Assembly: GCA_018389105.1 (NCBI GenBank)
Contig: JACATO010001715.1
Span: forward strand, 1-64,000
Direction of reading: 5' to 3'
Source: Nautilus pompilius
Lineage: Eukaryota > Mollusca > Cephalopoda > Nautilida > Nautilidae
DNA length: 64,000 bases
The notes beneath the pieces were generated by a model. The model did no database searches and was not told the DNA's origin. It worked only from the letters and a program-made list of their open reading frames with translations. This document shows, in pieces, positions 1-13,852 of the stretch. Position numbers and translations under genes: made by a program. The stretch's first letter is position 1; each line of letters opens with the position of its first letter.

Positions 1-21
1 CTCTCTCTCTCTCCACCTCTC

Positions 22-55
<34 letters not shown>
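1..55. repeat. (CT)n microsatellite
   Basis: The window opens in an imperfect CT dinucleotide tract with a few interruptions. It may extend to the left of the window. Confidence 0.95.
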
Positions 56-2149
56 GCCTTCGTGTCGCCAGCAAAGTTAAAAACTTTCCTGTTCGGTTCT
101 TATTGAATCTTCTCGTCGTCGTCTTAAGCGAGTTATTTTCCGAAATTAAATTACCGAAACGGCAGCGCACGAATGGAAAAGCTGATCGGTATTTCGAATT
201 TAATTACTACGCGCCGGGCAGTTCGTGTTCCGAGAAGTCGGAAGAATTTCCAACTGCAGGCAGAATTTTGTTTTAGATTTCTTAAATTGAATAACCGACA
301 TCCGCGAGCGGGCGGTGGCAGGGTTTATTCCAAAACGACTCTGAAGAAAATGCCGTTCTCAATATTTCATAAACCATTAGGACTATTCAGGGGACTGTCT
401 GTGAAGCAGATCTGGTGTTAAGTTATTCTCTGTTTTCAGAAATATAATTCCCTCTTCGCCAAGAAGCTTCTCCTATTTGACCGCAGCTCGGGAATCGCAT
501 ACATTTGGTCACCACCTGTTGTTTACTTCCTTTGTATTGTTCGGGAATCTCCTTCTACACGAGTCTTTTCGGTGCTGACACTTTTCTAGAAAATGTAGCG
601 TGATGGTCCCAATTGATCCTCGCTTAACCAATACGTAGATATCTCTTTGTAAATTAAAACAACCGCCCACCAATACACGGATATTGACAAAAAGTTTTTA
701 CTGTCAATCATGAGAAGACCATTGCTTTTTTCCAACAGATCCTTCCCCATCATCACCTTCCACGTATTCAAATTTATGATAATCATAATCACTTCGCGCT
801 ATAGTAGTTGGAATATCGAACCGGCATCCATGAATCACGAGGATCCATCAGCTTAGTCAGGTCGCAATTTTAGCTAATTTGTAATTATGACTGCCTGGTA
901 TTAGTAAGTGTAGGTAGGTGGAATAATTCTTGGGGCATTTGCTCAGATCGCCTAATTGTGGCGAAAATCTGAGTTCTCTTAAACGTCTAGAATTTAAAGT
1001 TTGCGGATTTTTTTTTTTGTTTTTAAATTATTCTCCGTATTTCAAATGTTTCTGTCCTGGAAAAATTCTGGTAAATTTTTGCTAAAATCTAAATCTGTAT
1101 CCACGAGTAACTAAAGACTACACGCCATCCTTAAAAAGATGCGGAAAAAACAAGGATTTATGAAACAGAACATCACTTCTATGTATCAAACACAACGTTA
1201 GGATGAATAATATATCTGCTTTGTTTGCCAATGAAATTCAGTGTTTGTTTACATCTCTTTCGTTGTTTTTCTTTTAAAATTACCCCTAGATCGTTTCCTC
1301 TACTTTAGTATTATCCGTATAATAACGATTATTGTTATTTCAACAATTTGCAAATGATGGTTTATGTTTCAGCCTTTTAATAGCTTCATTAAGGACAATT
1401 ACAGTATTGTTGCTAACAGCCACAGTTGACAATAAATTTTACCCTGAGATCACAGTGCAGTAGTTTTTACAGGGAAAAGACAGTTATAAAGGTAACAGAA
1501 AATTTTTACTTTGTCGAAGTGGGGGTCTTTTGGTGGTTACAGCGCCAGAGTTATCTGGAAATACTCCGAAGGGCACCGCATCGGAATTCAACAGAAATGT
1601 AGCAAGGTGCGAGTTTCCACCTGTGTCAACGTTTTGCTTTAGATTTTTGTTTCAAGTCGAAGTAATTACCGAGACTTCCTCGGAGCACCCGGAGGCTTCT
1701 CCAACTGCTGTTTATCAGAAGAGCCGTAATTCAAATATTAGATGCAACTAATTAAAAAATAAAGACAAAAGAAAAAGAGAAGCAAATACCACCACTGGAG
1801 GCGAGCTGAAGAACACGGAATCAGCGCCCTCTGTTACCGTTCGCATTTTCAGACACTTAGTCGGAGACGGCAGGCTCGCTGAACAGGAAGAGCAGCCAGT
1901 TCAATACGAGGCTACGTCGCATCGACACCGGTATATAACAATGTACCAGTAAAGCTAACCTCGCAGCTGATGTAGCGAACGAAAGTTTAGTCCGCTTACG
2001 GATCTTTTACTACTTTTTTGAGGGGGTGGTTACGTATTCCCCGTGACGTCCAACTACCGATTTAAGAGGAGGTGGCGCGCGACACCGGAAACTGATCGTC
2101 AACATGAGATTACCCGGTAGGCCCCGACTGACCTTGTGAAAAGTCGCCC
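56..2149. other. Non-coding sequence, nothing recognised
   Basis: Only short ORFs without recognisable motifs are seen. There are poly-T runs and no clear promoter, repeat or RNA gene. The missing 5' exon(s) of the CUB gene could lie here or outside the window, but I cannot point to one. Confidence 0.5.
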
Positions 2150-2297
2150 CCCCCCCTGACGCCTGACGCACCACTACACACGTGGCCGGCCCGGTGGGGA
2201 GATATGCGAAATGGAGCTAGTTCCTAGCAGAATTCGGGACTCCGATTCTTCACGGTGGCAGTTCCGAGGTCTAATCACTGCGCTACTCTGCTGCCTT
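2150..2297 (-). mobile_element. tRNA-derived SINE (minus strand)
   Basis: Read on the minus strand from about 2297, the sequence has a tRNA-like head. An A-box-like TAGCGCAGTGATTAG follows GGCAGCAGAG, and a B-box-like stretch (ATCGGAGTCCCGAATTC) lies near 2231-2249. A CACGTGG core-like motif follows near 2178. Layout matches the other SINEs in this window at 15785, 32408 and 48115. The 3' boundary is not resolved and no target-site duplication was identified. Confidence 0.6.
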
Positions 2298-5200
2298 TTC
2301 TAATATTCAGATGAAATACCTTATTATTCGCAAGTCATAACTATGCTCCAGATGTTTTACAAGACTTTAAAAACGACAACCACACCAGCAGCGTTATCCG
2401 CACCGCCAAGAAACTTGTACCAAGCAAACATCTTGTGAATAGTATATGAAACTATTAGCGCCGTAAGAAGAGAGTGGGTGGGCTCTTTAAAACCCGTGAG
2501 TGCATTTCCGCCTCCTGGGGACGGACGGACGTCCTACTGACAGGGGAGAGCAGTTCGGTTGTTCTGGATTCTACGAGGGCTGACCTAGTGACTACGTTTC
2601 CATCCTCCAACGGCATTCTTCAGAGTTTAGTCGCTTCCGTTAACACAAGGAAGTAGCTATTTTTGTTTATACAAAATTCTTAACCCTCTCCCGCCAAGTG
2701 TCCGGAAAACATTACAAATACAGGGTGAATCGGGAAATCTATGCGTTTTTGGTTTTTCCAGATTTTTCCCAGCATGCTTTGCAAGAATTTATATAAATGC
2801 GCGTTTATCTAGACTTTAGATGGATTTTAACCTCATAAATTTGCAATAATCGGCGATTATTATACTGCGTCTTTATAAACGTGTGTGAATTGTGCAGCAT
2901 ATTAAGATTAATAATAAAAATTGATTTGCAATAATTATTGCTTCTTTGAACATTGGTGTTTGATAAAAACATTATCGAATTTTTTGCAGTACAGACTAAG
3001 ACTTGTTTTGCATAAATCATCATCTTATAAATCTATTTTCGCTAAACACATCTATGGCTATTGAAGACGAATTTTTATGTGACTCGTTCGTTCTTCGTTC
3101 CCATCTTTCATCCACATTTTTGATAAACTTTTTGTTTTGTTGTTGTTGTTGTTGTTGGTTCAGACTCAGGAATATAAATGGTACGGTGCAATCATTTTGC
3201 GGCCGACGTTAGTTGGAACCAACGTTAGATTAAACAAAGTCTCGTCGTCTATTATTAGCGCCCCGACCGAAGATTTATGTGTGATGAACATAAATGAGTT
3301 TTAGCGGAAGACGATAGCGGTTCATCCATCGGCTTGATTAGAGATTACTGGACAATAAATCTTCGTGAGTCTCCCGTCGTCTTAAAACAAAGTCCCTGTA
3401 TCAAGCCGCGCAGGCGGATGAATTGTGTGACACGTCCAATTGACCATACACAGCATCAACTTAAAAAAAAAAACCCTCACAGCTTAGAATGTCAGCTTCT
3501 TTTCATTCGATTTATCTGTAATGCGATTTTTTCTCTTTTGTCAAATGTAAAAAAAACAAAAAAACAACAACAACAACCAAATAATAGCATCTCAGGAACT
3601 GGGCTTATATTGTGACTATATATAATGTCAAAAGCAACAGACTATTAAATAAGATGGTATTTTATATTTTGGAACAAATGAAAAAAGATAGCTGCGTTTT
3701 ATGAAAAAAACAAAAAGAAGTTAAGCCGAAGATTTATGATCAGCATCTGGATGCTGGAGTTGCTTTGGCTGAAGTGGCGATGAACTTAACACTCAAGCAG
3801 AATATCTAGAGAGAGCCAAACAAAAGAAACCAACATATTACATATTAATGTCCAATCAGTTTCTCCATGAAATAATATAGTGGCATTGCTCGTTTACATA
3901 CCTGTCAACAGATTTTTTTAAAGATTTTAATTCCTCATTTAAGTTTAATCTGAATCAGGAAAGCTCCTATTTGAAAATAACCATAAAACGTCCATTGACT
4001 CGCATTGACACTGTTATATAGCCGATACAGAGCGATAACAATTTTAAATTATTTTGATTATGTTAAGTTTCGTAATCTTCATATAAAGGGCACACATTCG
4101 TAAAGATTTAAAAAAAAAAATAAAATGGTGGGTGTGTGCTTTAAAGAGACATGATTGGCGTCCTTCTTACGGGGACAAAGCCGCCTTCTGTAACTGGTCT
4201 GAACAAGGAAATTAAATAAATCACGAATAAGAATTATAAACGTATATCTGGTTCATGAAACCGTTATCGCTCATTTCCAAAACACTTTACGGGAGTTCGT
4301 ACGTACCAGAATAGATACTTTTAAGCATATACGTAAAGTGAGAAATATTCTCAAATACCTCGCCAACCATCGAGACGTTCACTCCTGTTTTTACAAGGTT
4401 TCTTGCAGAGACAGCTGTTATCTGGTTATGAATGTTTTCAGTGCTTCACAGCAAAATGTAGCTATATATTTTGCTAGCAAAGCCAAGGCAAGAGGAATTT
4501 TAATTAGTTTATAGCACAGCAAAAAAAAAAAAAAAATTCTGAGCTTCGGTGAAATATTGCTTGTTGTATTATTAATTACTGTAGGGTTCTCTAACTAAAC
4601 CGGGTAATTTCTGATTACAGGTGCTGCTTTCTTTTGAAGTGGTTAATAATTGGTCACTTAGGAAAGTGTTTGTTTCAGCACTTGATTGGTTTGAAAATAT
4701 ATCTTTTTCTTATATTTATTTCGTGTTTTTCAAGCAAGAATTTTTAAAGCCTATGCTATAGAGGAGAAAGATAGGATGTGATTATAAAAGATGAAGATTA
4801 TTTTAAACGGAGTACCACATCTCAGTAGTTAATTAAGACGTGCAGACAGACCTATGCTTTTAGTTCCATTTTACGTTACATTTGTTGAAACATTTTTTTT
4901 ATTAATAACACATTATAATGTAATTATTTAAATTTTAATATACGTTCTCTCCGTCATTTATAAAAGCCATGGCATGGCAAAGGTTTTTCCAAGACACGAT
5001 TATTAAATCCTCATTTTTAAAACAATGAGAACTTTCTCATTTATTTAATAGAAGAGGTCTTTAATGAACATCTGCTCTGGCGATAATTAGGGAATTTTAT
5101 ATAAAATTAATGCGTGCAGTTGAGGTATAGTTATAGACACATGATGTAAACGAACCACTTAATCGCGTGTTCAGACGGTACCGTGGTTTAATCCGAGGTT

Positions 5201-7366
5201 GTGAAGATTCTTTCTCTCGGTCGGAATCCGGTTGTTTTGGCGTGCCTTCCTGGCATAGTTCGCCAGTGCGCGCTGCCGTCTTTTTGCTGCAACTTATTAA
5301 AATTAACACCGAGAACGAGACTCAAAAACGTCACGTGATGGTTCGAGTTATCTACCCATGACGATGGAGATGATGATGAGTGCCCTGTTTCACGTTTAGA
5401 GAGGTCGGTGCACTATCCTCTCTACCACAAAGTCTTTTTAGATTGAATGTTTGCTGCTTTTTGTTTTTTAAAGAAATATTCTGTGCAAGTGTCGTTTTAA
5501 TTACAGCCAAACGTTTGCAAACTTTGCTGAAATCGATATGAAATCGTTTCCGTTATACATTTTTCAGATGAATCCTTTTTTTTGAAAAAAAAAAAAAGTT
5601 TTATTTGGAATTAACAGCTGATTACTTGAAAAAGTAAATTGTTTGAGACGTAAAGGTTATTTACGCTTTTTTTTAAAAAAAAAATCAAACTCTCATGATC
5701 TTTTATGTATGGATAATCCTCGCCGTTAAGAAAATCAAATACAAACGTTTTTACGATAAAAACCGTTCAAGCTACATTAGATCATAAATAGATCAGCCAT
5801 GAAATTCGGTTGTAGCAATGTTTGGTTTATATCTATTTGTATTTATTCTCTTAGCCTTCAAACGATCACGTGAGAGAACTACATGTATCAAAGCCGTCTG
5901 TTTAACTTTTCTTATAAAGTTTACTTTAATCCTAAGAAGCTTTTAAAGAAAGTTAATCTTTCCTTCCATCCTTTCCATTTTATTTTTAAAGGCGATAGTT
6001 AATGTAAGATCACTGACTATTTTTATACAATTTGCCAGGCTAAAAAAATGTATAAAATTTATCTGTCCAGGTTTTTTTCAGAAATTAAGGCAATGTCTTT
6101 GTTTTAAAAAGGCATTAATTTTTTTAAAAACTGTGTAGATGTTTGGAAATTTACACACGGGAAACGCAGGCTCGTTGTTACAGCGCTAAGTTATTGCAAT
6201 ACCGGTGATTCTACAGTTTTTAGGTGTGGCCAGTGTAAGGTTACTGACTTGCATGTGGTAAAGTCGGTTTACAGATGCCGCAAATCCTACTAAAGCTGCT
6301 GTGTACATATTTTAAAACATTTTAAAACAAAAAAAAAAAACAAAAAAAATAGGATTTGGATTTCGTTTCTGATATTCTGTTAGGTTTCTGAGACTTTCTC
6401 AATGTCGAGTGATATTTTACACTGACCCACAGGAGGCTGTGGTGCAGTACCACTTTCCTCGTTTGTGATGGCATCCATATCTCGGGTGTTTTGTATTCCC
6501 AGGGTGTTGGCTGAACGCACAGCCAGTTCGAGACAAAGACAAAGTAGGGCTTCTAGGTTGGAGGGGGTATGAGTAAAGCGGAAACTACCGAGGATTAAGG
6601 AGGATTAAGGAAGCATTTACTGTATACAGTGCTGCAGTCGTTTCGCAAAAGATGTTGCTGGTGTTACAGTTGATACAACTTTCTACATTTTAATGTGAAA
6701 ATTCAGCACTTCTCTATCTACAGTGTACCACCAGTACATCACAAGAAGAAATGCAAAGATTTTAGCAACATTAAATGAAAATCTCGTGCACACTAAAACA
6801 TACACGAGAAAGGCACAGGCATGTTTTATGTGAAAGATAACCGGAAGCCCTCCATATAAATATTGTTTGTGCTTTTTAAGGTCCAGATAAAGGTGAATAT
6901 ATTTAACGTTTTCTTCCGATATGATTTCTGACCCCGTCTGCTGTATGAAAGTGTGCTAATTAAAAAACAGGTAAATAAAGGTAACTCTGACTCCTACTGA
7001 GAACTTATCGCTTGCTGTACCGGCCAGGAAAGTCGAAGGAAACGTTGTACTTGTAGCAGAAGCTCGGGCGCTGTGCGTCATCTGGCTTAAAGGGAGGCAA
7101 TCAAGGTGATGGCTGACGTTTTGCCCGTTGCTCACCGCTTCCCAACTATACATTCTATAAAGTTTCTTGCCAATTCTATAAAATATGTATTTGTATGAAC
7201 AGGAGTTTCTCACGATAAAATGAATATTTACTATTTTGTTAAAACTGTCAAAGTGAATGCAAAATCGTTTTTCAAACATTTTCATATTTTCGCTTTAGAC
7301 TGTTTGTTTCTTTATAACATTCTTCAGATTTAAGTATTTATCTATTATTGTTGTTGTTGTTGTTTG
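2298..7366. other. Non-coding sequence with simple repeats only
   Basis: About 5 kb without a supportable gene. It includes a (GTT)n tract near 3138-3158, several homopolymer A/T runs (for example near 4522-4535 and 5581-5597), and ORFs that look like chance open frames. A short (TTG)n tract lies at about 7347-7364. Confidence 0.5.
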
Positions 7367-7830
7367 TGGAAGCTCGGGAGAGCCGGTAACAAATGCCATC
7401 CGAAACAATGCTTTTGTCAGGTGTCAGAACCGGCCAGGGCTGGTTGCGTGACGATGCCTCCTCTTCTGGTTGACGCCATCTGGGGACTATTGGATTAGAT
7501 CTCCGAATTTTTTCAAGTCATCGCTGACTGAGCCATTCGTGCCAATAATTACCGGAATGATCTTTGTTCGTTTGCATTTCTAAGGGGTCCTCAGTTCAAC
7601 GGGCGGCTGGCCATAGTTTTCTTTTTAATCTTTAAAGCTGCCTCCACCTGGATCTTAGCCTCATCGCGACAAACTACGTCAATTATCGTCATTTTGTTGT
7701 GTCCCGAATGGTAATGTCTGGCCTGTCGCGATGGACTGTGGCTGATGGGAGTGGTCGTAGGAGATATACAGGTATCTTCTCCTTCTACGATTTTTTTCTG
7801 GCGTCTACTCTCACCAGTAGTTCTTTCTTT
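7367..7830 (-). pseudogene. LINE-type retrotransposon coding fragment (minus strand)
   Basis: Minus-strand translation, with stops between blocks, gives two pieces typical of the region downstream of the reverse transcriptase in animal non-LTR elements. One is an RQARHYHSGH...KMTIIDV block (about 7680-7740). The other is KRTKIIPVIIGTNGSVSDDL (about 7525-7590) followed by a KKFGDLIQ stretch. Several in-frame stops separate the blocks, so the copy is dead and truncated. The exact LINE clade cannot be assigned from this fragment. The family call rests on recalled motif patterns, not on a search. Confidence 0.6.
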
Positions 7831-8274
7831 TTAGCAAACACACGCGCGGACGCCAGTGGACATGTCTAGTAGTGGTATACCTTTCCATCTACTGGATAAA
7901 TGTAAACAGATAACCATTTGCTAACGTTTGTTACAGTTTGCTTAATTATATCCATACTCTACTTCCCAGTACAACTATCAAGCATTATAATGGTCCAGTC
8001 TTTTTATTATACTCTTTATTTTTATCTCATTATTAAATTAATTATACCTGATCATGCAGGTGCATACAGCTTTTGATTAAGTTATACAACGATAACTCCT
8101 TATTTATACAGATGTCGATTCATATAATGGCGACCAAAACATTAATCTAATGTTGATAGCGTTAAAGACGCTATATTATTATATTAAAACTATTAGTTTA
8201 GGAATAAAGAATTCCTACTTATGTGTTATCTTTATCTATAAACTTAAGCAGAATACGATTTGCCTTTAAATTAA

Positions 8275-8560
8275 AGTAATCGAGAAAGTTGCCAAGTCTT
8301 AACACCGTTCTCGAACAGAGTCGTCTTCGCTGGCTTGGTCGGCTGCACCGAGTACAGAAGATGGACGCATGCCAAAGAATTTCCTGCGTGGAGAACTAAG
8401 CTCAGATTTAAGGATGTTTTCACGAGAGGAGCGCGAAAACGTTCCGCGTCGACAGGACAGGCTGGGCTAGAGACGGGCTGCAATGGAGGACTGTCCCACA
8501 CCAGGGACACCAGAGCGGGGCAGAAAAAGAAGCGATTGTTTGCTCATGCGGAATTTTTGC
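8275..8560 (+). pseudogene. LINE reverse-transcriptase 3' coding fragment (+ strand)
   Basis: The frame beginning near 8301 reads a RLRWLGRLHRV motif (about 8320-8353). This matches the RLRWLGHVxRM motif near the C-terminus of many animal LINE ORF2 proteins, and a stop follows after about 17 further codons. A second frame continues with Arg-rich sequence up to 8560. It is truncated and frameshifted, so a relic. Whether it belongs to the same insertion as the opposite-strand fragment at 7367-7830 is not known. Confidence 0.6.
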
Positions 8561-8569
8561 GAATTTAGT

Positions 8570-11500
8570 ACAGAAGTAGTTTTTTTTTAAAAAATCCAAA
8601 ATACTACGAATTATCTCCCATGCGGTTCTTTTTTCGCGTGACCTAAGCGGTATTTAGTTTAGCGGGTTGGTGGTATACGCTACTCTCTATTTTTAGGGTG
8701 GTATATCTTTAGTGATGTTATGGTGTTATATTTATTTTCATTCATACCGCATGCGTCTTTTCCTCTTCTAATCCCAGTAATTCATTCACGTCGAGTCTGA
8801 CGGCTTATTGTCAGATTACCAATAATACAGAGATGGCTAGATTTCTTTATCACAGCCACACGGCCATGGTCAAGCAGAGGTCATGTGCTTATTGACCATC
8901 GCTATAGAAGACGAAAATCAATTGAAAACAGAAGGATGAGCACGATTCAAGGTACACACTCACTGTTTGATGGTTATTTAGATTGGGAGACGATGGCTAT
9001 AATAAACCCGGTAAACAAAATTCGATATAACTCCCTGACTGTCGGAGCTGAGTTGTATGGTACAACAGCGAAGATTGAACACCAGGTCACCGGTCAATAC
9101 AACAAACACAGCCACGTGGTTTATCATGGCTCTCATCAACCGCTTTCCTCGGCTGTCATGTGGCTTGCCTGAATGAAGCCGAAATGAAGTTAGCAAACGA
9201 TTCGGGATCGCCAAACTGGCAATCATACTTCTGAAACTTAATTTCCAACAGTTGCTGATGGTGAAAACTGTTTATGGCTGTGATCCATCTAAAATCTATC
9301 CGATGGTTCGTGCGCATCTTGAAGGTGAATATATACATTAGTTTCTGAGGTTAATTCCGATGAGTGAATCTTAATGGAATAAGAAGTTAGCCATTCTGAC
9401 ATCAAACTGCCGGCATGATATAGATCCCTGTTCTGGCTAAAATCAAAATACTGAAAAAGCAATTTTCAGATCAGAACTTGTGCTCAAATCAGTCTGCTAA
9501 GTTCATCGGTGAATCTAGGCAACACATTAGGGAAAACTCTACATAAAGCTATAGGTCGCATTATTATATACATTTTAAATAAGATTACTCATATTACTTT
9601 CATTTAATGAAATAATCCCCACGTCAGTATTCCCGGTAGTAAGTTAAACATCACCCAGAAAACTTCAACATCTGACAACGATACAATTTTAGTACTTGGT
9701 CAACAACAGGCAGTATTTTCTCCGCCTCTATTAAGCAAGATGGTAATGTCACAGCCGCTGACGACCAAGACAGTATTGTCCATCAGCCAATGATAAGGAC
9801 GAGTTAGTGTTTCCTTAGCGGTCGCTAAAAAGATGTGATGTCTCTCTCACACTAATAAATTTATTATTCTCTCAGCTACTGACAAACAAGAGGCGTTATG
9901 TATTCCTTCTTCTATTAGGGAACACGAGACTAGCCAATTTTGATTTTTTTTTTGACATAATTTTCATGATAGGGATTTTGTCGGTTAAAATCATTTGTGC
10001 TGTTGATGGCGACCGTTTGGCATATATGTACAGGGTTGCCAGGCAGCGGATTAGCCATTAAACAGGTGCGGTTAGACGATGAAGCACACCTATAATTGTC
10101 TTTAAAAATGTTTTTTTTTTTTTTTTTTTTGTTGCTACAGCAAGAGAAAAAATAATTAGTCTCTCGGAACGGATGGAAAGCATTGTACCAGTAGAATTCT
10201 TGCCTTTATATTGACCTCCCCATGTCGGCAAAGACTGCTTAAAAACTGGGCAGATAGTAGACTTCAGATTAATTAGAAACATAAAAAGGAAATGGCTGTT
10301 ATTAATGTAACGAAGGGAACCAGATATAACTGTGCTAACGGCAACTCTTGTTTGGCGTTCGTCAAAGTAGGCAGACACACGAGAGACTTTACAAATACCG
10401 TATCAGAAATACTGTACGCTGGGTGGAGACTGTTTTTGCAAAAATAATGAAACATTTCTTTAAAAAATTTAATCGTATTAATATTTTATATTCACATTTT
10501 AATACGTCCCACTTCTATCAGCGGAAAGCCAAAAGCCTGTTCGAGAGGTCAGCAGGTGCAATCGATTTCTGAATTTTCATATTGAAAGTAGGAAATCCAC
10601 GAGTGCATAGTTAATTAAGATTTTAAGCTCAGCGGCCACGCTCAGTGTTTTGTGACCAATGGCAATGCGAACTATGTTATCGTCGCTTTTTTCAACGTCG
10701 ACGGGCTCTTATTACCGATTCCTTTGACCGTCTCTTACAAAAGAAACTTAATACGCATGGCTTATTAATGCTGCATAAGATTATCAATCTCAGTTTACTT
10801 TATGGTAATAGTTATTCCAATAAATCCTTACAATTTGTTACCTAGCAACTGGCGTTTAATGTCATGGTGCTCAGCGGGAAACGTTTTTTTTTTTTAATTT
10901 CTTTTTGTCCCCGAACGGAGAATTATATGGACACTGGACGGAAAGTCGCTTTACTTCAAACCGCAGTTGTTAAAAAAAAAAAAAAAAATTAAACGTTTTA
11001 AAGTGGCAGGGTGACTGATCGGAATAATTGGGTGTCTGGTATTGCTGGAGAGATTTTAGCGCCACGTGACTGCAGCAACGACAATTGTTCGTACTGACTG
11101 AACTCTGCAGTTTGACGTTCGATGGGACAGTGACACTGACACGGTCGTCTGGGTTCGCCAAGCGACTATAATTAATGAAGTTGCAATTTGGATAACTCGC
11201 TGTCTAAACCAGAATTACTTTATCTTCAGTGGAAAACCAAAGATCATCTTTACATGGCGTTTACATGATATCGGATTTGAAAGACAGACAATGATCGTTT
11301 GCTTCTCTATGTCAGTTATTAAGGAGAACTAAAGATGGATTTGTATCCAGAGTTTATAGAGTAGGAAACTATGTAAGATATCCTTAGCTTTGGCTGGAGA
11401 TAAACTAAACTAGCGGGGAATATTAGATAAATGTTCTTCCAATGGACAAAAGCCATCTTTAAGTAATTTTTAACGACTAACGTAAGGGAACGATAGGCCG

Positions 11501-12462
11501 TTTTTGCTGTGTATTTACTTGACTTTAAATTTTCAAGACAGTAAATGTCATGCAAAGATGGGCTTTTATTTTGTCGCCTCAGTCAGTGTAAAGATTACTT
11601 ATGCTTCGGTGTTACTGTCATCGAGTTAGTCGCTTATAGTTTCAGCAGATTAATATGCTCGTCTGTGACAGCATTTGCATGGTAAGAAACTGGAGCGGCC
11701 AGCGCCGACGTCTACTGCGCAAATATGGCGGTACATAAGCCCAAATGACAGTCAAGGGAGACAACCCCGGCCAGAAAGCGTACTTGCGACTTTGGAAAGG
11801 AAAGAGTGAAGCAAGAGCGAGGAAGATACCGTGTCGGGTGGATACGGCAAACCGAACCAACCTCAAACGGGAGCCGAACTCGCGTTCTCAGCCTCGGTGG
11901 GCCAACGAACTCTTCGTTACTTCCACATGTTCATTACAAATAAGACTGGACAAATAAATAGAAAAATTTCATTCCGTATTTATTTTCAGGAACTTGCTCG
12001 TTTTCTTTATCACTTTTCAATTCCATCTGGTATTTTCTTCTTTTACCATGGTCTCTATACTGTCTACCCAATTTATCTGTCTAATTGCGAGTGCTAAGGT
12101 GTAATGTGTACGCTCGGGCTTAATTACTCGTTAAATTTTGAAAAACGTTTTATTCAGTAATTCAGTATTGTATTAACAAAATATCAGAAGAGTAAATGCC
12201 ATTTAATTATTTCCCAAAAATGATCTTGTGATCCTTTATGTCCCTCATTAAAGGTGAAGTAAAGGTAGATTTTCGTCTGGTGCTAAATATATTCTACATC
12301 TTGTTGGTTTTAAAATCAATTTTATTTTACTTCTTCTTAATTAGGACATTTTTTACAAACGACAATTTATACTTTATTTTTTCACACATATTGAAACTGC
12401 TTTCTTTTAAATATATTATGATTATTTTCTGTTTGTTTCTTTCTATAATTATTTACTTCCAG
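8570..12462. other. Non-coding sequence, probably upstream of or intronic to the CUB gene
   Basis: I see no supportable gene. Homopolymer T/A runs occur at about 10109-10130 and 10971-10988. A piece at 11228-11270 resembles the arm of the short palindromic MITE family also found at 38536 and 47550. A signal-peptide exon ending in phase 0 would be expected upstream of 12463 but was not identified. Confidence 0.45.
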
Positions 12463-12571
12463 ATCAGAGAAGGTACGTGTATACTGAGCTCAAAAACAGG
12501 GAGCGACGTAGGAGGTCTGTACAACCAGGAGTTTGCCCAAGTTCATCATTTTGAATTAAAGCCTTTTTTAG
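12463..12571 (+). CDS. CUB-domain membrane protein, first recognisable exon (partial gene)
   Basis: This predicted 109-nt exon encodes about 36 residues beginning IREGTCILSSKTGSDVGG, just before CUB1. It is bounded by a good acceptor (pyrimidine-rich, TTACTTCCAG) and a GTAATA donor. The frame is open through the exon and ends in phase 1 (one G left over). Joined to the exon at 14637 this gives Asp-Cys-Gly-Gly, the expected start of a CUB domain. The segment has one cysteine and no domain I recognise. It enters in phase 0, so at least one upstream exon with the start codon and signal peptide is missing from this model. Support comes from phase compatibility and splice signals, not from homology. 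Confidence 0.55.
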
Positions 12572-13530
12572 GTAATAAAAGCAACTTTTCTTGACTTTAA
12601 TTTTCTTCTTTTTCATGTAAATGCTAATAAAAATAACGGGTTTCCTTTTTCTTGAAGTATCGGATAATACTGCCAGTACGTAAGTGGAGCTGTTGGTTTA
12701 TTATCGAAAAGAAATATATATTATTTTCAAGTTGTGAATGCTTTCTGTCCATATCTTAAGGAACCCGCACTTCCGGCCGCATGTACCTGAAAACAGTGTG
12801 AAACTTTATTAGTGTTTAATTATTAGCATTTCGTTTCTCACTTTTGGCGTGTGTGGAGTCGCCAAGAAGGCATTAGGGTCCCGAAATTTTCCGATCTTTC
12901 GTGAAACTGCGAATGGTTTTGGTTAGTGTATTCCGATTTTTAGCCAAGCAACAAATATCTTGACTTCTCTATTAGAGCTGGTTACCGAAATCTCTATTCA
13001 GTGGCTGACAGAATGTTCTCATTACAAGTTGTTTTAATTTAGACTTTTTCCGCCTTCGCTGGATTCTTGCTCTTATCTCAAAAGACTTTTTTTTTCCCCT
13101 TGTTATTTCGTATTCCCCTTACCGTAACAAGCACGAGCATGGATTTCTGGGGTATTTCCGCATGTATAAATAACTATCTAAACTTCTACGTTGCCACCGA
13201 TGTGGAAATCTATACACCATCTTTGGGGCGCGTGAATTCTTCAAACGATCAACCAAGCGGCACAAGAAATAATTCATTTCGCTCATCTTTGCCTTTCCGA
13301 ATAAACACTGTCACAGATTATGTTTGAGTAATTTATTTTCTCGAATAAACATTAGCAAATGTTGAAGACAAATTCGAAGGAAGCTTATGGTGAATCAAGC
13401 GTCTCATGCAATACATGCATTCTTGTGTATCAAGACAATACCAAGTCACTTGTAGAAATTATTTACTAGACTTCTGTCACATCGCTCTTATGTTCTCCAT
13501 GTTGCGTTCATAGAAGAGACAGGGATTATT

Positions 13531-13660
13531 TGTTACAGCATCAATAATTTCAAATTAAGCGTATCGACGAGGATATAATCGACGTTATGAAATTGATCGC
13601 ATATGACGTCGATTACAACGCTAACCTGTACGTTTGATTACGAATTACTGGTGCTGTTGT
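13531..13660. mobile_element. Palindromic MITE family A, copy 1
   Basis: The two ends are inverted relatives of one another. The left arm starts ACAGCATCAATAATT and runs to ATAATCGACGT. The right arm, reverse-complemented, starts ACAGCACCAGTAATTCG and runs to TAATCGACGTCATATG. The arms are long (over 50 bp) and diverged. Related copies lie at 19879-21645 (split by a Tc1 element) and 33145-33330. No coding capacity. Confidence 0.65.
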
Positions 13661-13740
13661 AGCAACTTATCTCTCCCGTAACAGTTATCCCCGGTCTCCT
13701 TTATGATGATACACCAAAATTCTTCTTTTTCTTCGTCTTA

Positions 13741-13743
13741 TTA

Positions 13744-13779
<36 letters not shown>

Positions 13780-13781
13780 TA

Positions 13782-13852
<71 letters not shown>
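13741..13852. repeat. (ATT)n microsatellite
   Basis: Long ATT trinucleotide array with two short interruptions near the left end. It lies in an intron of the CUB gene. Confidence 0.97.

Noticed and set aside
12238-12462. Hydrophobic frame upstream of exon 12463 as a signal peptide or membrane helix
   Set aside because: Poly-T/AT-rich intronic sequence produces Phe/Ile/Leu runs, and a convincing splice acceptor separates it from the exon.
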